From assembly GCF_002335745.1 (NCBI RefSeq), contig NZ_NIST01000001.1, positions 2,018,039-2,082,038 of the forward strand: a stretch of DNA of 64,000 bases, written 5' to 3'. The notes beneath the pieces were generated by a model that did not search any database, was not told where the DNA came from, and saw only the letters and a list, made by a program, of their open reading frames with translations. Numbering within the stretch: the first letter of the stretch is position 1; each line of letters opens with the position of its first letter. Of this stretch, positions 35,839 to 45,366 are shown piece by piece. The translations under genes and the position numbers were made by a program. The DNA comes from Evansella halocellulosilytica. GTDB lineage: Bacteria > Bacillota > Bacilli > Bacillales > Salisediminibacteriaceae.

Positions 35839-36657
35839 ATGGAAGAAATATTAAATAAAGCTAAGACAGTAGCATGTAATGTCATTATAGAAGCGGGGAA
35901 TATAGCAAAAGAAAGGTTTGATAACTTTACTAGTTTGGAAGAGAAAGGTGATTATGGAGATGTCATTACTGAAGTCGATCATTTAGCTGAAGATGTAATC
36001 TTGAAACAGTTAACTAGAGAATTTCCTGAGCATAAAATACATAGTGAAGAAGCTGGTGATAATGGATTGCAAAGTGACTGGCTATGGCAAGTAGACCCAT
36101 TAGATGGAACGAATAATTTTGCCATTGGGCTCCCAGTGTTTTCCTCTTCTATTACACTTTTGTATAAACATGAGCCCGTTCTTGGCGTGATATATGAACC
36201 TATGGTTAATCGTTTATTTTTATCTAGTTTACATGGGGGAACATTTTGTAATGATAGAGTCATAAATATTAAAAAGAAGGATAACCCTAAAAGGTTTAAT
36301 ATTGCCTGGATACAAGGCCATAAAGTTCAAAATGAAGAGAACGCTGTAAGACTTAGGCAGTACATTGATTTAAATTGTAAGAGGATGATAAGACTTTGGG
36401 CCCCAACTTTACAATGGTGTATGCTTGCCAAAGGTAATATTGATGGAATTATACTTTATAACTCAGAAGGTGATGACTTATATTCTGGAATCCTCATGGT
36501 GAAAGAAGCCGGAGGAGTTGTCATAGACTTTCACGGAAATGACTTTACTGGTATGAACAACGAACCTTATCTAATTGCCTGTCATCCGGGAAATAAAGAT
36601 TATTTTTTAAGCATGGTAAGTAATGGTTTAAACCTCTCCAAAGTGCCGGCACCGTAG
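35839..36657 (+). CDS. inositol monophosphatase-family phosphatase
   Basis: 272 aa. Mg-dependent phosphatase fold. GDVITEVDHLAED (motif with metal Asp), HSEEAG (metal Glu) and the IMPase signature WQVDPLDGTNNFAIGLPVF, then the C-terminal GDDLYSGILMVKEAGG in place of the usual WDxAA. Could hydrolyse inositol phosphate, 3'-phosphoadenosine phosphate or a sugar phosphate. ATG at 35839 follows GGAGG; the ATG at 35827 lies upstream of that site. Confidence 0.85.
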   Translation: MEEILNKAKTVACNVIIEAGNIAKERFDNFTSLEEKGDYGDVITEVDHLAEDVILKQLTREFPEHKIHSEEAGDNGLQSDWLWQVDPLDGTNNFAIGLPVFSSSITLLYKHEPVLGVIYEPMVNRLFLSSLHGGTFCNDRVINIKKKDNPKRFNIAWIQGHKVQNEENAVRLRQYIDLNCKRMIRLWAPTLQWCMLAKGNIDGIILYNSEGDDLYSGILMVKEAGGVVIDFHGNDFTGMNNEPYLIACHPGNKDYFLSMVSNGLNLSKVPAP

Positions 36658-37034
36658 TTAGCGATATCGTACACGTTTAGTATAACAAGTAAATTTCAAG
36701 GGGCTAGCACAAAAGTACAAACGAATTCGTCATTATTGGTTAAAATTTGGCCTCGGAATGGTTCTAAGAAAAGTTTAAACAATGCTATGCAATCTAGAGA
36801 TAACATTCAGCAAATATTGGGTTAAGTTCAGCGAACGAGACGAAGTTACGATAAAAAGGCTGAAAGTTCAAAGATAAGTGAAAAATAAGACCAAAAAAAG
36901 AGGGAATGCTCAGTTTTTAGCATAAAGCCATGGTAATCACTGACCGTGCATTTTAAAAAATATACATAAAGAATGGACAACATTAAACAAAAAAGCTAGA
37001 TATACGGAATGGAATAGGCCAGCCTAAAATGAAA
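36658..37034. other. gene-free spacer
   Basis: AT-rich, with no frame or motif I can support. It may hold the decayed end of a gene, but nothing is recognisable. Confidence 0.4.
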
Positions 37035-37035
37035 A

Positions 37036-37058
37036 AAGGTGCGCTGGTTAGCACCTTT
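37036..37058 (-). terminator. terminator of the Zur-controlled operon
   Basis: AAAGGTGC and GCACCTTT form the stem; a T-rich run follows on the minus strand. It lies 100 bases after the permease stop. Confidence 0.7.
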
Positions 37059-37157
37059 GTTTCTTCCCTTTTTGACGTCTCTATTAATCAGGAATATTTC
37101 AGTATCATCATTTTTCAATAATTGGATGCTTGATAGATTATTCATAAATTTGATCTA

Positions 37158-38300
37158 TCAGCCTAGCAAATGCAAAAATCCCTTGAGTGAAAGTAACAAA
37201 ACGGCAGTAAACAGGATTGATGTTGCTGCTTGTTTTGCTGTATGAGCAAATGCCTGCTTTATGCTAAACTCCCTTGCTATCGTCCAAATCGTAACAAGAC
37301 ATCCGGACAACGTAGAAGCGAGGAATATGAGGACGAATATCTCTGTTAGCGTGAATGTTGCGAGTAAAGCGCCGCTGCCTTCATTAAATAAAAGAATACC
37401 ATCCTTTCTTAGTATGGAAAAAAAGACACCAAGCCCAGCCTCTTCGGGTAATGACAGTATGGAGATTAAAGGTTTAAATATTTGAGTGATCAGATAAATG
37501 ATTTTCCATTCATCCAATAAAAATGCAATGAAACAAATGAATAAAAAGATTGGCATCGCCTGCTTAAAAAATTGACTGAGCATTCCAAACAATTGATTTT
37601 TTACATGCGTCAATGATGGTTTTCGGATTTTTCCTGGATTGGTGAATATCATTGGTATTGTTGGAGCTTCGTTGTACCAAACTCTTGTATGGATGGCACC
37701 AGCAACAAAGAGCAAGCTGATATATGGAATAAACAGCCAAGGCGCATTTGCAGCATTAAAGATTGATAACGTTGCCCCAATTTGATAGCTGCAGGCTGAA
37801 CCAAATGATACCATTGATACACATTGCTTTCGTGTACAAGATTGACATGCTTTTGATTGCAGCACTGCAACAACATTGCAACCATATCCTGTTAAAACCG
37901 GGACGAAATCTGCACCTGAAAGACCAATTTTTCTCAGAAGAGGTTCAATCGTAAAGATCAATCTTTTCTGAATACCTGATTGTTCGGAGAGTGCAATGCT
38001 TAACCCAACAAAGACGACGACAGGAAAAGCCCATATAAACGAAAATGTCCCTAATGAGATCAAGCCGTAATCTCCAAGAAACAAAGAGTATAGAAAAGGT
38101 GGTGACGGAGCCAGTGCAGTTGAAATTGGGGAGATGAATACCGCATCTGCGATCGGGTCCAACGCCAGAGATACTTGATAGGCGATAAACACGGGAAGTC
38201 CATAAATAAGGAGAATGATAATAATCGCTGCTACTAGCTTGACCGGTGGCGGAAAAAGTGGAAGTTCCCGACAATTTGCAATCGAAGTATGTTTGCTCAT
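37158..38300 (-). CDS. FeoB-like nucleoside-recognition (gate domain) permease without a GTPase domain
   Basis: 380-aa polytopic protein. Two gate-type domains typical of FeoB and nucleoside-recognition proteins: SGADFVPVLTGYGCNVVAVLQSKACQ near residue 150 (compare the FeoB GFGCNVPA motif) and a later half with FKQAMPIFLFICFIAF. It contains several Cys (GCNV, ACQSCTRKQC) that could touch a metal. No G-domain is present, so transport would not be GTP-driven as in FeoB. The start ATG at 38300 has AGGAG and lies ten bases after the flavoprotein stop. The operon has a Zur box on its promoter, so the inferred role is uptake of zinc or a zinc complex under zinc starvation. Confidence 0.75.
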   Translation of the reverse strand: MSKHTSIANCRELPLFPPPVKLVAAIIIILLIYGLPVFIAYQVSLALDPIADAVFISPISTALAPSPPFLYSLFLGDYGLISLGTFSFIWAFPVVVFVGLSIALSEQSGIQKRLIFTIEPLLRKIGLSGADFVPVLTGYGCNVVAVLQSKACQSCTRKQCVSMVSFGSACSYQIGATLSIFNAANAPWLFIPYISLLFVAGAIHTRVWYNEAPTIPMIFTNPGKIRKPSLTHVKNQLFGMLSQFFKQAMPIFLFICFIAFLLDEWKIIYLITQIFKPLISILSLPEEAGLGVFFSILRKDGILLFNEGSGALLATFTLTEIFVLIFLASTLSGCLVTIWTIAREFSIKQAFAHTAKQAATSILFTAVLLLSLKGFLHLLG

Positions 38301-38310
38301 GAAATTACTC

Positions 38311-39429
38311 CTAACAAATGCAACTATTGTCACAGCATGATAAATCATTTAAATACATGTGTGATTGGCGGTAAAATTCTAGCACACTTTCGTCGACGTT
38401 AAGTCCTAAACGATTACAGATTTCATTTGCAATGACAGCGAACCTTTGACGGTATTTATAAATAAAGCAGAAGATAACATCTTTGTGCTTTACTTGAGGA
38501 CCAACTAAAAACAAACCATCAGAAATCGTCGATTCATCAATATCGGTCAGTTCAATGTCTCCATTATCATCCCAATAGAAATGCTCGAAAATTAACGTTA
38601 AGCTGCTCTTATATCCCGTAGCCATAATCGGTTTAGTAGAAGAGGTCAGGACTTCACCCGTTTTTAATTGAATGTAGAACTGATTGTCTTCCCGTATGAT
38701 CTTCACAACCTCATGATTTTCAGCTAAGGTGAGCTCGCTTCTTTCTTCAATTGAGCATAAGCGGTCACTTGTAAACGGTGAAAGGGAAACGCTTGGATCT
38801 GGATCATCATTTGACCATGGAGCACCCTTTGCTAAAACGGTAGTATGATTACCGTTGTAAATAAGATGGTAGGCCGCATCAATACCGCTTTCGTATCCTC
38901 CAATAATGTAATAATGTTGTGGAGCGGGGAAATTGGACCACGCATCGACTTGGCTTGTATGAATACAATATTCACTTCCTTCGAAAGGATGAAGGTTAGG
39001 ATACTGGAATTCTCCAGCTGCCCAAATGACGTATTTACTTTCGAAGGTACCTTTATTTGTCGAAATTGAAAATTGATGTTCTTCTTTTTCAACTTCATTT
39101 ACTTCGACTCCTGTTTGTACCGGCAGTTTAAAGTGGTCAGAAATTCGCTGCAAGTAATCAGCATATTCTTTTCCGGTTAAGTGTTCGGAGGCGTAAGCGT
39201 ATCCTGGTGATGTTGAAGGGACAATAGCATTTAAGTCAAGCTGGCCAAAGCCATGACCGGGAAAAGAAGGGGTTAGCAGTCTTGTTTCGGCTGGCCATCG
39301 TTTAAAAGTGCTTCCAACTTCATTTTTCTCAAGAATGGTAAAATTGTTTACACCTAATTGTTTGAGAATGGCTCCCATACCGACACCAGCTGGACCGGCC
39401 CCAACAATGATGATGTCAAATTGCTTCAT
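38311..39429 (-). CDS. FAD/NAD(P)-binding oxidoreductase with a Cys-rich tail, Zur-regulated
   Basis: 372 aa. N-terminal FAD-binding motif IIIVGAGPAGVGMG, an NAD(P)-binding GGYESGIDAAYHL near residue 190, ATGYKSS before the end and FLVGPQVKH, in the order seen in flavin-dependent monooxygenase/CzcO-like oxidoreductases. The extreme C-terminus is CCDNSCIC, five Cys in the last nine residues counting SCC, a plausible metal-binding tail. ATG at 39429 follows AGAGGA. First gene of the two-gene operon; TTGACA-17-TATAAT promoter and Zur box directly upstream. Inferred role: redox step coupled to zinc acquisition through the adjacent permease; the substrate is unknown. Confidence 0.8.
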   Translation of the reverse strand: MKQFDIIIVGAGPAGVGMGAILKQLGVNNFTILEKNEVGSTFKRWPAETRLLTPSFPGHGFGQLDLNAIVPSTSPGYAYASEHLTGKEYADYLQRISDHFKLPVQTGVEVNEVEKEEHQFSISTNKGTFESKYVIWAAGEFQYPNLHPFEGSEYCIHTSQVDAWSNFPAPQHYYIIGGYESGIDAAYHLIYNGNHTTVLAKGAPWSNDDPDPSVSLSPFTSDRLCSIEERSELTLAENHEVVKIIREDNQFYIQLKTGEVLTSSTKPIMATGYKSSLTLIFEHFYWDDNGDIELTDIDESTISDGLFLVGPQVKHKDVIFCFIYKYRQRFAVIANEICNRLGLNVDESVLEFYRQSHMYLNDLSCCDNSCIC

Positions 39430-39478
39430 GAATAAATTCCTCTTTTCAAGTGATTTTATGTGATTATTGTTCCTCCAC

Positions 39479-39534
39479 AAATCGTAATGATTACGATTTA
39501 AATGTATTATAGTTGTATAGTCTTTTTTTGTCAA
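39479..39534 (-). promoter_or_regulatory. sigma-A promoter with a perfect Zur box
   Basis: On the minus strand, TTGACA (39534-39529), 17 bases, TATAAT (39511-39506). Directly downstream, 39479-39499 is a perfect inverted repeat with core TCGTAATGATTACGA flanked by AAA and TTT, matching the Bacillus Zur operator (TCGTAAT-N-ATTACGA). Zur-Zn bound here would block the promoter, giving expression only in zinc limitation. Confidence 0.9.
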
Positions 39535-39819
39535 AGGAGAGGTAATTCCAAGTGTAATATTCTCTCCAAAAAGGTAACCTCATTTGTTCCAAAACTCGTC
39601 TTTTCTGCAATCGGTGTTCCAAGAGGGCGAGGGAATATAGATAGATTCTGTTTAACCATTTATCAATTATTTTTACAAGATTTACCCGGTTATTAACAGA
39701 ATATTTATGCTAAAGTTTATAGAGAGATTTTGAAGAGTTGCACTAAGCATGATAGGTTTGTTTAACAAGGATTTGAAAGAATGAATGGTATAAAATTTTC
39801 TAAAAGGAGTGTTGGAAAA

Positions 39820-40206
39820 ATGAAATTAAAAATTTTAGATTCAGTTTTTTCCGTTGTGAAATTTTCACCTACTGAAACAATACCATTGTGGGCAATGAAC
39901 TCCGATGTATTTTCTATTACCCGAACAGATGAAGAACTGTCTATTGTGTGTCCTTCCGACTGTTTATCGATGAACGAAGTATTTAAGGATGTTGAAAATG
40001 ATTGGAAATGTATTAAAGTAGAGGGAGTTTTAGACTTTAGCTTAACTGGAATATTAGCCTCATTAGCAAATCCATTAGCCGAAAATAAAATCAGTATCTT
40101 TGCTATTTCAACTTTTAATACGGATTACCTCCTTATTAAAAGCTATTCAATTGAAAAGGCAAAAGTCGTATTAGAGAATGAAGGTCACACTTTTAGCGAT
40201 ATTTAA
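39820..40206 (+). CDS. ACT-domain (ACT_7/CASTOR-like) protein
   Basis: 128 aa. LKILDSVFSVVKFSPTETIPLWAM, then VCPSDCLSM and the C-terminal repeat ILASLANPLAENKISIFAISTFNTDYLLIK, which is the characteristic ACT_7 ligand-binding segment. Often a stand-alone amino-acid-binding regulator-like protein. ATG at 39820 follows AAAAGGAG; an upstream ATG at 39781 is not supported. Monocistronic. Confidence 0.8.
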   Translation: MKLKILDSVFSVVKFSPTETIPLWAMNSDVFSITRTDEELSIVCPSDCLSMNEVFKDVENDWKCIKVEGVLDFSLTGILASLANPLAENKISIFAISTFNTDYLLIKSYSIEKAKVVLENEGHTFSDI

Positions 40207-40259
40207 AAAGACTTTATTGAATCATCGTGTGCTTATCTTAATAATTCCGGAGAAATGAT

Positions 40260-40305
40260 AAAAGTCCACTTTCTTAATTTTAATGTTGAGAAATTGGACT
40301 TTTTA
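40260..40305 (+). terminator. terminator after the ACT-domain gene
   Basis: AAAAGTCCA pairs with TGGACTTTT (inner TTTC/GAAA pairing extends it), followed by TTTATATTT. Confidence 0.75.
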
Positions 40306-40393
40306 TATTTATTTATAGTGCAAAATAGCGCTTAAAATAGGTGAAAAATAACTCCTGAAGTGACAAGAATCTCAATAAATAACAAATGATTTG

Positions 40394-40444
40394 AAAGAGT
40401 GCTAGACGCCTTGACACCATTTCCTAGGTGCCTGGCACTCTTTT
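40394..40444. repeat. GTGCCTGGCAC-family hairpin
   Basis: AAAGAGTGCTAGACGCC pairs imperfectly with AGGTGCCTGGCACTCTTT. Third member of the family at 5985 and 7944. Intergenic; could also terminate transcription. Confidence 0.6.
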
Positions 40445-40607
40445 ACTTTAAGAGTTAGTAATAAGTTTTGTTTAAATATTAATCTTAAATTGGAAAATAG
40501 TGTTAAACTATAGAGGGGTGGAGAAATGATAATTTGAGATTCATAATAAGTGTAAACGTTTAAATTTTATAATGTAGAGTTAAACATATACTTAAGGAGA
40601 GAGAAAC

Positions 40608-41366
40608 ATGAATTTAGGCGAACCTATAGCTACCGGAAACACGGCCAAAATCTATCGATACGAAAACAAAGCCGTCAAGATCTTCAACGATTTTTTACCA
40701 GATAATGAAGCAACTAGAGAAGCACATAAACAAAAACTTGCCTCTTCATGTGGCCTTCCAGTACCAAAGGTTTTCGATGTCACGCAAATTAATGGTAGAC
40801 AAGCAATTATAATGGAATTGGTCGAGGGAAGAACAATAGGGGATATTGTATTAGAAAACAAAGAAAAAAAAGAAGACTATATGAAGATTTCTATTGATAT
40901 TCAACAAGAAATTCATAGGATTGTTCCGCGATCTCTTGAAACAATGACAGAAAAGTTAACCCGTCAAATTGAATCAGCTCATCATTTGGATAAAAAACAG
41001 AGAATCGCTTTACTTCAAAAAATGGAATCGATGACGTTTGAAGAGAGGCTCTGTCATGGAGATTATCATTTGTTTAATTTGATTATGTCAGAAGACAAAG
41101 AAAAAGTGACCATCATTGATTGGGTAGATTGCAGTGCTGGAGATATACGTGCAGATGTATACCGCACGTATTTATTGTATTCACAGTTTTCAGTAGAGTT
41201 AGCTCATATGTATTTGCGCCAGTATTGTGATCATAGCGGTTTGTCGAAAGAGGAAGTGTTTCAATGGGCGCCAATTATTGCGGGAGCTAGATTATCTGAA
41301 AATGTCTCATCAGAAAGCTCTAAGCGGCTTTTGGAGATCGTTCATGAGTTTTGTCCATCATCATGA
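40608..41366 (+). CDS. aminoglycoside phosphotransferase-family kinase
   Basis: 252 aa, protein-kinase-like fold. AVKIFN with the ATP-binding Lys, MELVEGRTIGD (hinge), the catalytic loop LCHGDYHLFNLI (HGDxxxxN) and TIIDWVDC (metal Asp). It is short for an APH enzyme, and many such proteins phosphorylate sugars or choline rather than antibiotics, so resistance should not be assumed. ATG after GGAGAGAG. Confidence 0.82.
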   Translation: MNLGEPIATGNTAKIYRYENKAVKIFNDFLPDNEATREAHKQKLASSCGLPVPKVFDVTQINGRQAIIMELVEGRTIGDIVLENKEKKEDYMKISIDIQQEIHRIVPRSLETMTEKLTRQIESAHHLDKKQRIALLQKMESMTFEERLCHGDYHLFNLIMSEDKEKVTIIDWVDCSAGDIRADVYRTYLLYSQFSVELAHMYLRQYCDHSGLSKEEVFQWAPIIAGARLSENVSSESSKRLLEIVHEFCPSS

Positions 41367-41459
41367 TAAAGTAAGTACCGTTTGCTAAATTAAAATAACA
41401 TAACGTTGATTCGTCTTTTTGAGCGATTCTATCTCAAATGATGTAGGGGAGGATATGTC

Positions 41460-42008
41460 ATGAAGTATGACAAACAAAATAAAACGATTACGACAAATAG
41501 GCTAGTTCTAAGGCTTTTTCAAAAATCAGATGCAGCAGCTGTAACGAAACTTTGTAATAACTACAATATTTATAAACATACGTTGTACCTACCTTATCCA
41601 TACTCGATCGAGGATGCACTATCGTGGATTGTACATCATTCTGATCATTTTAACGCTGATAAATCGTATGAGTTTGCGATAACAGATAAGGAAAGTGGAG
41701 AATTATTTGGAGCGATAGCGCTATCTAACAACGAAACGTTTCAAAATGGCGAAATTGCTTATTGGATTGGTGAACAATTTTGGGGAAATGGATATGCTAC
41801 TGAGGCAGCGCAAGCTATTATACAATTTGCATTTGATGAAAAGAACTACCATAAAGTATTTGCTCGTTACTTTCATTCCAATCCAGCATCAGGACGTGTG
41901 CTGCAAAAATTAGGCATGAAAAAAGAAGGAGTATTCCTTGACCACGTGAGAAAAGAAAACCGCTATGAAGATTTAGTTTATTACGGGATCATAGATGAGC
42001 GATCGTAA
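41460..42008 (+). CDS. RimJ/RimL-type GNAT acetyltransferase
   Basis: 182 aa. TNRLVLRLFQKSDAAAV at the start, ELFGAIALSN, GEIAYWIGEQFWGNGYATEAAQAIIQFAF (acetyl-CoA loop) and YHKVFARYFHSNPASGRVLQKLGMKKEG, all standard for the family that acetylates protein N-termini or small amines. Ribosome binding site GGGGAGG. Stand-alone. Confidence 0.9.
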   Translation: MKYDKQNKTITTNRLVLRLFQKSDAAAVTKLCNNYNIYKHTLYLPYPYSIEDALSWIVHHSDHFNADKSYEFAITDKESGELFGAIALSNNETFQNGEIAYWIGEQFWGNGYATEAAQAIIQFAFDEKNYHKVFARYFHSNPASGRVLQKLGMKKEGVFLDHVRKENRYEDLVYYGIIDERS

Positions 42009-42079
42009 ATGATTGATTGCCATTTTAGGCTTGATTAAATGTGTTTTAAATCGACTTGTGTATACTGACCTTGTTTATA

Positions 42080-42380
42080 TTAGAGGATGTTGAAAAAGTC
42101 CGAGAAATATAGCTTTCGTATCTCTGCGTTGACTCGTTTCTCCGTTACTCACGTATGAACACCATACGCTCTATGACTCAAAGCATCGTCGCCTAGACAA
42201 AGCTTTGTCCCCTCCTCTACAAGCAAAGCTTTGTCGTGTATCCGTCAACCGGGCAAAACGTCATGTCCTGTGGAATGTCCGGCATTAGGATGTCCTGTCC
42301 GTCGAGATGACTCGTAAGACCAGATCTTCGGCTAAAACCCCCCTCGTCCTACGTGAACGCCAAAGTTACCAAATCCGTGT
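42080..42380. repeat. candidate dispersed intergenic element
   Basis: Non-coding, visibly more G+C-rich than the flanks. Starts GATGTTGAAAAAGTCCGAG and contains GACAAAGCTTTGTC and GCAAAGCTTTGT (two related palindromes 20 bases apart), then CATGTCCTG and GATGTCCTGTCC short repeats. Such blocks are characteristic of dispersed elements in related genomes, but only one copy is in this window. Confidence 0.4.
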
Positions 42381-42386
42381 GGAAGC

Positions 42387-43313
42387 TCATAATGTGAAGC
42401 TTGTGTCTTTTTTTATCCTCCTTTCTGAATACTCACTATTGGTCTTTTTCTTCTTGTCCCCCATTGATAGCAGGAGTATTGAAGTTATCATTATTATTGC
42501 CCCTAAAGTATTCTTAATTGTTATCTCTATTGGGAAAAATGGAAAAGAAACAATTGCTAGCAATAATGGGCTAAAAGCTCTCGTTGCATTTGCAATAGAA
42601 AATCTTAAATATTTTAATGCCTCATATAACAATAGTGTTCCAAGAAATCCTCCTAAAAGTGTTGAAACTACTAAGTATCCAATTCCTTCAAATGAATAAT
42701 TCCCATCAAAAAGTTCGCCGATTAATAATGAGTAAATCATGACAAATAGTAATGAAATACAATTATTTGTAAACATGATGGAGTTTGAACTCTTTTGGTT
42801 TGACATTGATTTTTTTATAAAAATGTTTGTTAAAGCAAAAAAGAATGTATATAAAAGAGCGAAAAAACTCCCCCATAAATTATTCGTGTAATCATCACCT
42901 GTTTCAACAAATAGAAATGCTCCGAGAATGGCTAAAGTGATAAAGGAAGTTTCTTTTCTAGTTAACTTTTCTTTGAGAATGATCACAGATAAAATGACAG
43001 CAAATACAGTATAGAACCTTCCTATAAAACCGATTTCCACTGGTGATAGCAAATCAATACTTAAAAATAGGAAAATGATACCAAGGGAATTAAAAACAGC
43101 TAATAGGATAATATTTTTCTCTAAATATAGTTTTACATAATTTTTCGTAAATAAACCTAATAAAAAACAGGCTGTTATGATTGTTAGCACATTGATAAGT
43201 GCAGCTTTTGCAGGGGAAATTTGCAGCAGTCCAAACTTCGATAATAACGGACCTATCGCTAACATGAAAACAGATAGCATATTAAAAAAATGTCCTTTTT
43301 GTATATCACTCAT
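42387..43313 (-). CDS. EamA/DMT-family transporter
   Basis: 308 aa, ten predicted helices in two EamA halves. VEIGFIGRFYTVFAVILSVIILKEKLTRKE ends the first half; the second carries YLVVSTLLGGFLGTLLLYEALKYLRFSIANATRAFSPLL in consecutive segments. Exports a metabolite or drug, unknown. ATG at 43313 has only a weak ribosome binding site. It is divergent from a broken SgrR-type regulator gene; such regulators often control an adjacent transporter. Confidence 0.85.
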   Translation of the reverse strand: MSDIQKGHFFNMLSVFMLAIGPLLSKFGLLQISPAKAALINVLTIITACFLLGLFTKNYVKLYLEKNIILLAVFNSLGIIFLFLSIDLLSPVEIGFIGRFYTVFAVILSVIILKEKLTRKETSFITLAILGAFLFVETGDDYTNNLWGSFFALLYTFFFALTNIFIKKSMSNQKSSNSIMFTNNCISLLFVMIYSLLIGELFDGNYSFEGIGYLVVSTLLGGFLGTLLLYEALKYLRFSIANATRAFSPLLLAIVSFPFFPIEITIKNTLGAIIMITSILLLSMGDKKKKTNSEYSERRIKKDTSFTL

Positions 43314-43445
43314 TATGATCACGTCCGATCATCATTTATTTCAGCTTTTAGTTTTGTAGTTACATGATTGATTATAGTTGTTAAAAGGAGAATAAAAAGT
43401 GTAAATTAGTATTAGTTATTACACCTTTTTTGAATGGGGGCCATC

Positions 43446-45225
43446 ATGAGGTTAATTGAATATTACATTAGACTTTTTATTACTTATGCTGCAATCAAAA
43501 CAGACTATCCAACCATCCTATCAAGGCAAACTATTAGCAATGAGCTAGAATGTTCAGAACGAAATGTTAATCATGTCCTAAGTAAAATGGAAGAAAACCA
43601 TTGGATAAAGGTTATTCGTGGAAGGGGCAGAGGAAATAAGACTAAAATTACTTTTTTTAAGAAGCTTGAGGAAATGTTTGAGCTCTATGAGGAAATAAAT
43701 CCGAAAACGGAAGATATTGAGCGTTTGATATCAATATTAGAGAATAATCATTTGATAAACAAAAATAATTTACTCGTAAGTATGTTGCTTAATAAGCTTT
43801 TTAGTACGAAAGATAAGTCGTTTTATAATGGACAAGACGAGAATGAATCCTTAAAAATACCCTATTATCGCTCTCTCTACTCTATGGACCCTGCACAAAT
43901 CGAAAGGCAAACAGAAAGACATATCGTGAAACAAATATTTAATACGTTAGTAACATATAACGAAGAAAAAAGCGAAGTAGAGTCAAGTCTTGCTCATTAC
44001 TGGGAGATGGATCATGATGGAAAAACATTCACATTTTATCTGAGAAAAGGAGTGACGTTTCATAATTCAAGAACGTTGATAGCCGAGGATGTCAAATTTA
44101 CATTTGAAAGGTTGAAGCACACCCCATCTAAATGGATAGTTCAAAACTTAGCAACGATTACATGTATTGGGAAATACGTCATTCAATTTACATTTACTAA
44201 GCCTTCATTTCATTGGGTCCATCTTATTACGTCACCTAAATGTTCAATTATACCTTGTAATTATGCTAATAAGTCTATGGAAGAGTTTGCAAAGCATCCT
44301 ATTGGGACTGGTCCTTATAAGATTCAGGAACATAGTATGAATTTTTTAAAGCTTTGGATTCATGATGGATATTTTCAAGAACGTGCTCATATTGAAGAGA
44401 TCGCAATATACATACTCCCATCTATCGAAAAGTATTTGAATATAAATGATACTGATCAGGAACTGATTTTTTATATTCCATTTACGATTAAGAAAAATAA
44501 TGATCCTCACCTTCAATATATAGAAAGAAAAAGATTATCTGTTAAGTATTTGATGTGGAATATGAAAAAACAAAAAAATACGAACAAAGAAGGATTTAAG
44601 AAAAATAATAGCAACAATCATTAATAAAGAAAGGATGGTAAATGATCTAGGGCATCCTAGATACGAACCTGCAAGTTCATTTATTAAACAATGTTCTTTT
44701 TCTAAGTGTGGTATGTATAATGAGAAAGTATCTACTGGAAACTTTAACGAACCACTAACCTTAATGACATATGATCTTCAACCACATATAGAGGATGCAA
44801 AATGGATACAGCAGGAATGTAAAAAACACGGAATTACAATTGAAATTAAACCTTTGCCGTTTTTGTCCTTTATAGATCAAATAAATGATGCTGATTTGGT
44901 TCTTTCAGAGTATGTCACCGAAGAAGCAGAAGAAGCTTCACTATATAACTTAGTTGAGTCTCAAACTGGAATCATAGATAACCTTATTGATTCAGAAAAC
45001 AAATCAATCATACAAAGAGCACTGAATAACACTTTCCAGCAAGAAAAAATGCAAAATAGAATAGAAATGTTAAAAAAAGTGGATAGGTTATTAAACGAAG
45101 AGTGTATTTCGATACCTTTGTATTGGACTTTCCAAAAAGCTTTATATGACCAAAGCTTGATGGGAGTATCACTAAGTACAATTGGATTAGTCCCTTTTAA
45201 AAACTTGTTTTACAGAAAAACATAA
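43446..45225 (+). pseudogene. SgrR-family regulator (HTH + solute-binding domain) split by a +1 frameshift
   Basis: The first part (43446-44624) has an N-terminal winged helix (SRQTISNELECSERNVNHVLSKM) and then the start of an SBP_bac_5 peptide-binding domain (SLAHYWEMDHDGKTFTFYLRKGVTFHN, HPIGTGPYKI). It ends at GFKKNNSNNH. The rest of the domain continues in another frame from about 44600: with one A removed from the A-rich stretch at 44598-44605, GFRKIIATIINKERMVNDLG reads through to YRKT at 45225. Restored length is about 590 aa, as in SgrR. This is either an inactivating one-base insertion, a sequencing slip in a poly-A tract, or less likely a programmed frameshift. Confidence 0.85.
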
Positions 45226-45366
45226 GTTTAATGTTATTTGGCTTCAAACTTAACAAAAGGGTATTATGCTACCATCATATATAAATGATCCCCCTTAATA
45301 AAAGTCCAGTCACCCAATATTTTAAAAAAGTAAGTCATATTCGCTTAAAATTGTTGAAGATGTTAG

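Noticed and set aside
37158-38300. FeoB ferrous iron transporter
   Set aside because: No GTPase domain and no FeoA; the promoter carries a Zur box, so zinc is the better inference.
40608-41366. Aminoglycoside resistance gene
   Set aside because: Only the general APH-kinase motifs are present; the family is broad and nothing here points to antibiotic substrates.
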